Shown in pieces: positions 21,409-23,445 of a DNA stretch of 23,445 bases. Origin of the DNA: JAFDVL01 sp043736395 (GTDB lineage: Bacteria > Acidobacteriota > Blastocatellia > RBC074); the NCBI GenBank assembly GCA_043736395.1, contig JAYTCQ010000022.1:1-23445 (forward strand), written 5' to 3'. The position numbers were made by a program, and so were the translations under genes. A model generated the notes under the pieces. It worked only from the letters and a program-made list of their open reading frames with translations, did no database searches and was not told the origin of the DNA. Every line of letters begins with the position of its first letter. Position 1 is the stretch's first letter.

Positions 21409-23139
21409 GTCAGCAAAACTAGAAATGGATTCGTTGACAGTAGCGGCGACTACGGAAATGATTTGTGGGTGGTAATTCACCAGAGCAAAGAACTGCTTTT
21501 TTAGCGACGAGCTATCTGACTCACCTGATAAACTCCAAACCAAATCGGCATCGTCATCGGATAATGGGTTAAACGGATAATTTCTCACAGCCGAAAACCC
21601 GGACAAATCTTGAGGGAAAATCCGCGAGGTGATCAAAACCTTTGCTTGAGTTTGCAAGAGGTCTCGAATAAATTCTGCAAAGAGAACACTTCGGATAGTT
21701 GTTTCTTGAGGAAACGTAGAGCCTTTTTCATTGCGGGTATCCTGCTCTTCGCTGTCAATTTGGTAATTGCCAAGGTCAACAAAGGCTCCCATCGTCCGCT
21801 CTAATCCATCAATCACTAATAACCATTTTTCTTGCTGCAATTTGTCCAGAATAAGTTGCTTTAAATCCTCCAGTTTAATTTTGCCAATGGCTTGAGTGCC
21901 GATCAAAGTTCCAGCCAAGTCTTGTAAAAATTTCTCAGGAGTATAACCGAGTGCATAAAACGTACACCAAAATTGTTGAATTTTGTGAGTTTCCAATGCG
22001 GCACGAGTCGTAGGGGCACGGTTCAACCAATACGAAACCAGCGCACTTTTGCCTGCTCCACCTAAATCACAAATGCAAAGTATGCGAGTTTCCGGTTGCC
22101 CCGTCAGCCATTCAGTTAAATCGTACTGTTCTTTTTCGCGCCCAACGAATTTCTTTCCTAACAAATATGGATTAGCAACTTTAGTAGTTTTGATTTCGTG
22201 GCGGAGAATATCTTCCTCAAATTGACCTAAATCAAGCCCCTGAGATTTTGAATGAGGTGGGAGAGATTTTTTTGCTTGAGTTACCCAATCGTTTAGATAT
22301 TTCGCTTCAAATTTCAAACCTAACGCCACGATAAAGTTTAACCCGCTTTCCGGGTTACTCAGTTGAAACAGATGTAAAGCTGCCATCCAGATATTTGCTG
22401 CCCAACCACTTCTTGAGGGTCTGCAATCTGCATAGATTGGCTGCCATTCACTTGCAGCAATTTTCTCTAAATGGCTAATGAGTTCTTTTACCAGTTCTGC
22501 GGAGAGTTTGGTCAATGCAGTAAAGCAGTTTTGAAGAAGTACCTGAGCGGGAATCATGTAAGCTAATTTATGCTCCTTATCCGCTCGGACGACCATGCCG
22601 ATAACAGCTTTGGAATCTGTGCTATAAATTGGAGCACCGCTAAACCCTTGCTCAATAAAATAACCAGTAGTTTTCGTGTCTTCGATGGCGATACAATCTT
22701 GAGAAATAGAAACGCCTGTAATTCCCTTCGCCTCGACGCCGTTATTCTTGCCTGAAGGAAATCCGAATGATTCAAAGGTTGTTCTGAGTACATCGGACGG
22801 GACTATACTTGGTACGCGATAATTAGATGGCAAGGTCCCCGTCGTGATCTCTAGTAAGGCAATGTCTTCTCCTGCGCTAGGTTGCCCTGTAACGGTGAGA
22901 ACGGGCAGCAAAGACACCACCTTGGCCCGAAAGTACTGACTTGGCGAAAGTAAGGGAAAGTCAAAACTAAGTTCTTCGTTGGGGCGTTCCTGTAAGCTGC
23001 CGAGCTTTTTGCCCAGTGCCGTTTCTACAACATGTGCGCAGGTGAGTATATGGTGCTCAGACACAAGGAATCCAGCTCCTGCGATTGCGCCAGTAGCATT
23101 AAGAATGCGAATGAGAAATGGTGCGATGGGACTCTGCAT
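21406..23139 (-). CDS. Trypsin-like protease fused to a STAND NTPase
   Basis: In this 577-residue protein, residues 1-200 form a trypsin-like serine protease with the triad His36 (LTCAHVV), Asp92 (GEDIALLEI) and Ser167 (GFSGAP). Residues of about 205-300 are a helical linker of unknown type, possibly an effector-associated adaptor domain. Residues of about 325-560 form a P-loop STAND (NACHT/NB-ARC-like) ATPase with VGREKE (332-337), Walker A GGAGKS (360-365), Walker B WLLVIDGLER (439-448) and ITSR (502-505). There is no signal peptide, so the protease is intracellular. It ends at an amber codon where the winged-helix part should begin. It starts 21 bp after the trypco1-like gene. Such proteases are seen in NTP-dependent bacterial conflict systems. 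Confidence 0.9.
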   Translation of the reverse strand: MQSPIAPFLIRILNATGAIAGAGFLVSEHHILTCAHVVETALGKKLGSLQERPNEELSFDFPLLSPSQYFRAKVVSLLPVLTVTGQPSAGEDIALLEITTGTLPSNYRVPSIVPSDVLRTTFESFGFPSGKNNGVEAKGITGVSISQDCIAIEDTKTTGYFIEQGFSGAPIYSTDSKAVIGMVVRADKEHKLAYMIPAQVLLQNCFTALTKLSAELVKELISHLEKIAASEWQPIYADCRPSRSGWAANIWMAALHLFQLSNPESGLNFIVALGLKFEAKYLNDWVTQAKKSLPPHSKSQGLDLGQFEEDILRHEIKTTKVANPYLLGKKFVGREKEQYDLTEWLTGQPETRILCICDLGGAGKSALVSYWLNRAPTTRAALETHKIQQFWCTFYALGYTPEKFLQDLAGTLIGTQAIGKIKLEDLKQLILDKLQQEKWLLVIDGLERTMGAFVDLGNYQIDSEEQDTRNEKGSTFPQETTIRSVLFAEFIRDLLQTQAKVLITSRIFPQDLSGFSAVRNYPFNPLSDDDADLVWSLSGESDSSSLKKQFFALVNYHPQIISVVAATVNESISSFAD

Positions 23140-23160
23140 CAGAAATAGGAAAATAAAGCA

Positions 23161-23385
23161 TCAAATTGTTGGTGATTCAGGCTTTCGTTTCCAAGTCAGC
23201 TTAAAAATAAGACTTGCTTCAACGCCTGCTGAGGTGAAGATAACACCACTATTTGCGGCTAACTTCACTCCAAACTCTACAGTAGCCTCATCTGCTGCTT
23301 GGTCGCGCAATGTAGCCAAAACAGTCGAAGTAAAAGGCTTTATTTTACCTATAGAGACGCGTGACCAAGATGTCAGGTAAGTCAT
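23161..23385 (-). CDS. Trypsin-co-occurring domain 1 (CU044_2847-like) protein, probably N-terminally truncated
   Basis: The protein of about 74 residues contains IKPFTSTVLATLRDQAADEATVEFGVKLAANSGVIF and ends LTWKRKPESPTI; cited landmarks are VEFGVKLAANSG and FKLTWKRK. This matches the C-terminal half of the small trypco1 domain that accompanies trypsin-like conflict proteases. Full members are about 100-120 residues; the N-terminal beta-strand part of some 35-40 residues is missing. The ATG at 23383-23385 and a TTG at 23389-23391 are the only nearby starts, neither with a minus-strand ribosome binding site, and the frame stays open past the window edge without looking like the family. The loss may mark a recombination junction near 23385. 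Confidence 0.65.
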   Translation of the reverse strand: MTYLTSWSRVSIGKIKPFTSTVLATLRDQAADEATVEFGVKLAANSGVIFTSAGVEASLIFKLTWKRKPESPTI

Positions 23386-23390
23386 GGGCA

Positions 23391-23400
23391 AGGAGGAGGA
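23391..23400 (+). promoter_or_regulatory. Strong ribosome binding site for the edge gene
   Basis: The sequence aggaggagga lies 6-7 bases before the ATG at 23407 and is by far the strongest Shine-Dalgarno in the window. It fixes the start of the partial plus-strand gene. Confidence 0.7.
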
Positions 23401-23406
23401 AACACG

Positions 23407-23445
23407 ATGTTGAGTGAGGCAGATTATGAAGAGGCGGTGCGGCGC
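23407..23445 (+). CDS. Start of a divergent gene, cut by the window edge
   Basis: Thirteen codons are visible, MLSEADYEEAVRR, with a strong ribosome binding site just upstream. The frame is open to the window end. It is divergent from the conflict operon, only about 21 bp from the trypco1-like start. Too short to name a family. Confidence 0.6.
   Translation, partial: MLSEADYEEAVRR

Noticed and set aside
22979..23380. Plus-strand open frame antisense to the protease start
   Set aside because: It lies opposite the catalytic-His region of a well-supported protease and the trypco1-like gene, and its translation resembles no family.
1..23445. tRNA or rRNA genes
   Set aside because: I saw no cloverleaf with a conserved T-arm sequence and no rRNA-like stretches on either strand; short or degenerate ones could be missed by eye.

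Overview
The window looks like a chromosomal segment from a free-living Gram-negative-type bacterium of moderate GC content. An acidobacterial source (Blastocatellia-like) is my best guess. It rests on the PilN-like protein opening with NLASEPFRNRR, on the style of the prepilin-like protein, and on the many word-like intergenic inverted repeats. No rRNA or other taxonomic marker is present, so this is inference.

Layout. (1) 1-2543, minus strand: truA, uppS and cdsA (tRNA pseudouridine, undecaprenyl diphosphate and CDP-diacylglycerol synthesis). (2) 2839-6284, plus strand: four proteins of a type IV pilus/type II secretion inner-membrane module (PilN-like, PilO-like, a PilP/GspC-like protein with an IPT/TIG domain, and a prepilin-like protein). 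(3) 6369-11039: a YdcF-family protein, glycerol kinase, a sorbosone-dehydrogenase-like exported protein, a small Cys-rich protein and a glycerol facilitator; glpK and glpF are separated by two unrelated genes. (4) 11147-14355: thiG, a small conserved protein, a MazE/MazF-type toxin-antitoxin pair with a clear promoter and operator, a CinA-like protein and trmL. (5) 14491-15983: a flavin monooxygenase and a tail-overlapping HicB-like protein.

(6) 16323-23385, minus strand, is the most interesting part: a complete diversity-generating retroelement (DGR) fused to a multi-component conflict module. In transcription order it contains: a small trypsin-co-occurring (trypco1/CU044_2847-like) protein that looks shortened at its N-terminus; a trypsin-like protease joined to a STAND-type NTPase; its winged-helix and TPR continuation, separated from it only by one in-frame amber codon; a variable protein with three divergent WW...FY helical repeats and a C-terminal FGE/C-type-lectin domain; Avd; a DGR reverse transcriptase; and the template repeat (TR). 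The TR and the variable repeat (VR) align over 120 bp with 16 mismatches, and every one lies at an adenine of the coding-strand TR. The genes overlap by GTGA and ATGA, which indicates translational coupling.

The model is that the retroelement retargets the lectin-like tip of a sensor whose partner is a protease-NTPase switch, giving a diversified invader-sensing system. The parts are recognisable; the functional link is inferred from gene order, overlaps and domain content. The last 39 bases hold the start of a divergent plus-strand gene with a strong ribosome binding site. Nearly every intergenic gap in the left 14 kb holds an inverted repeat built from simple words, and several words recur.
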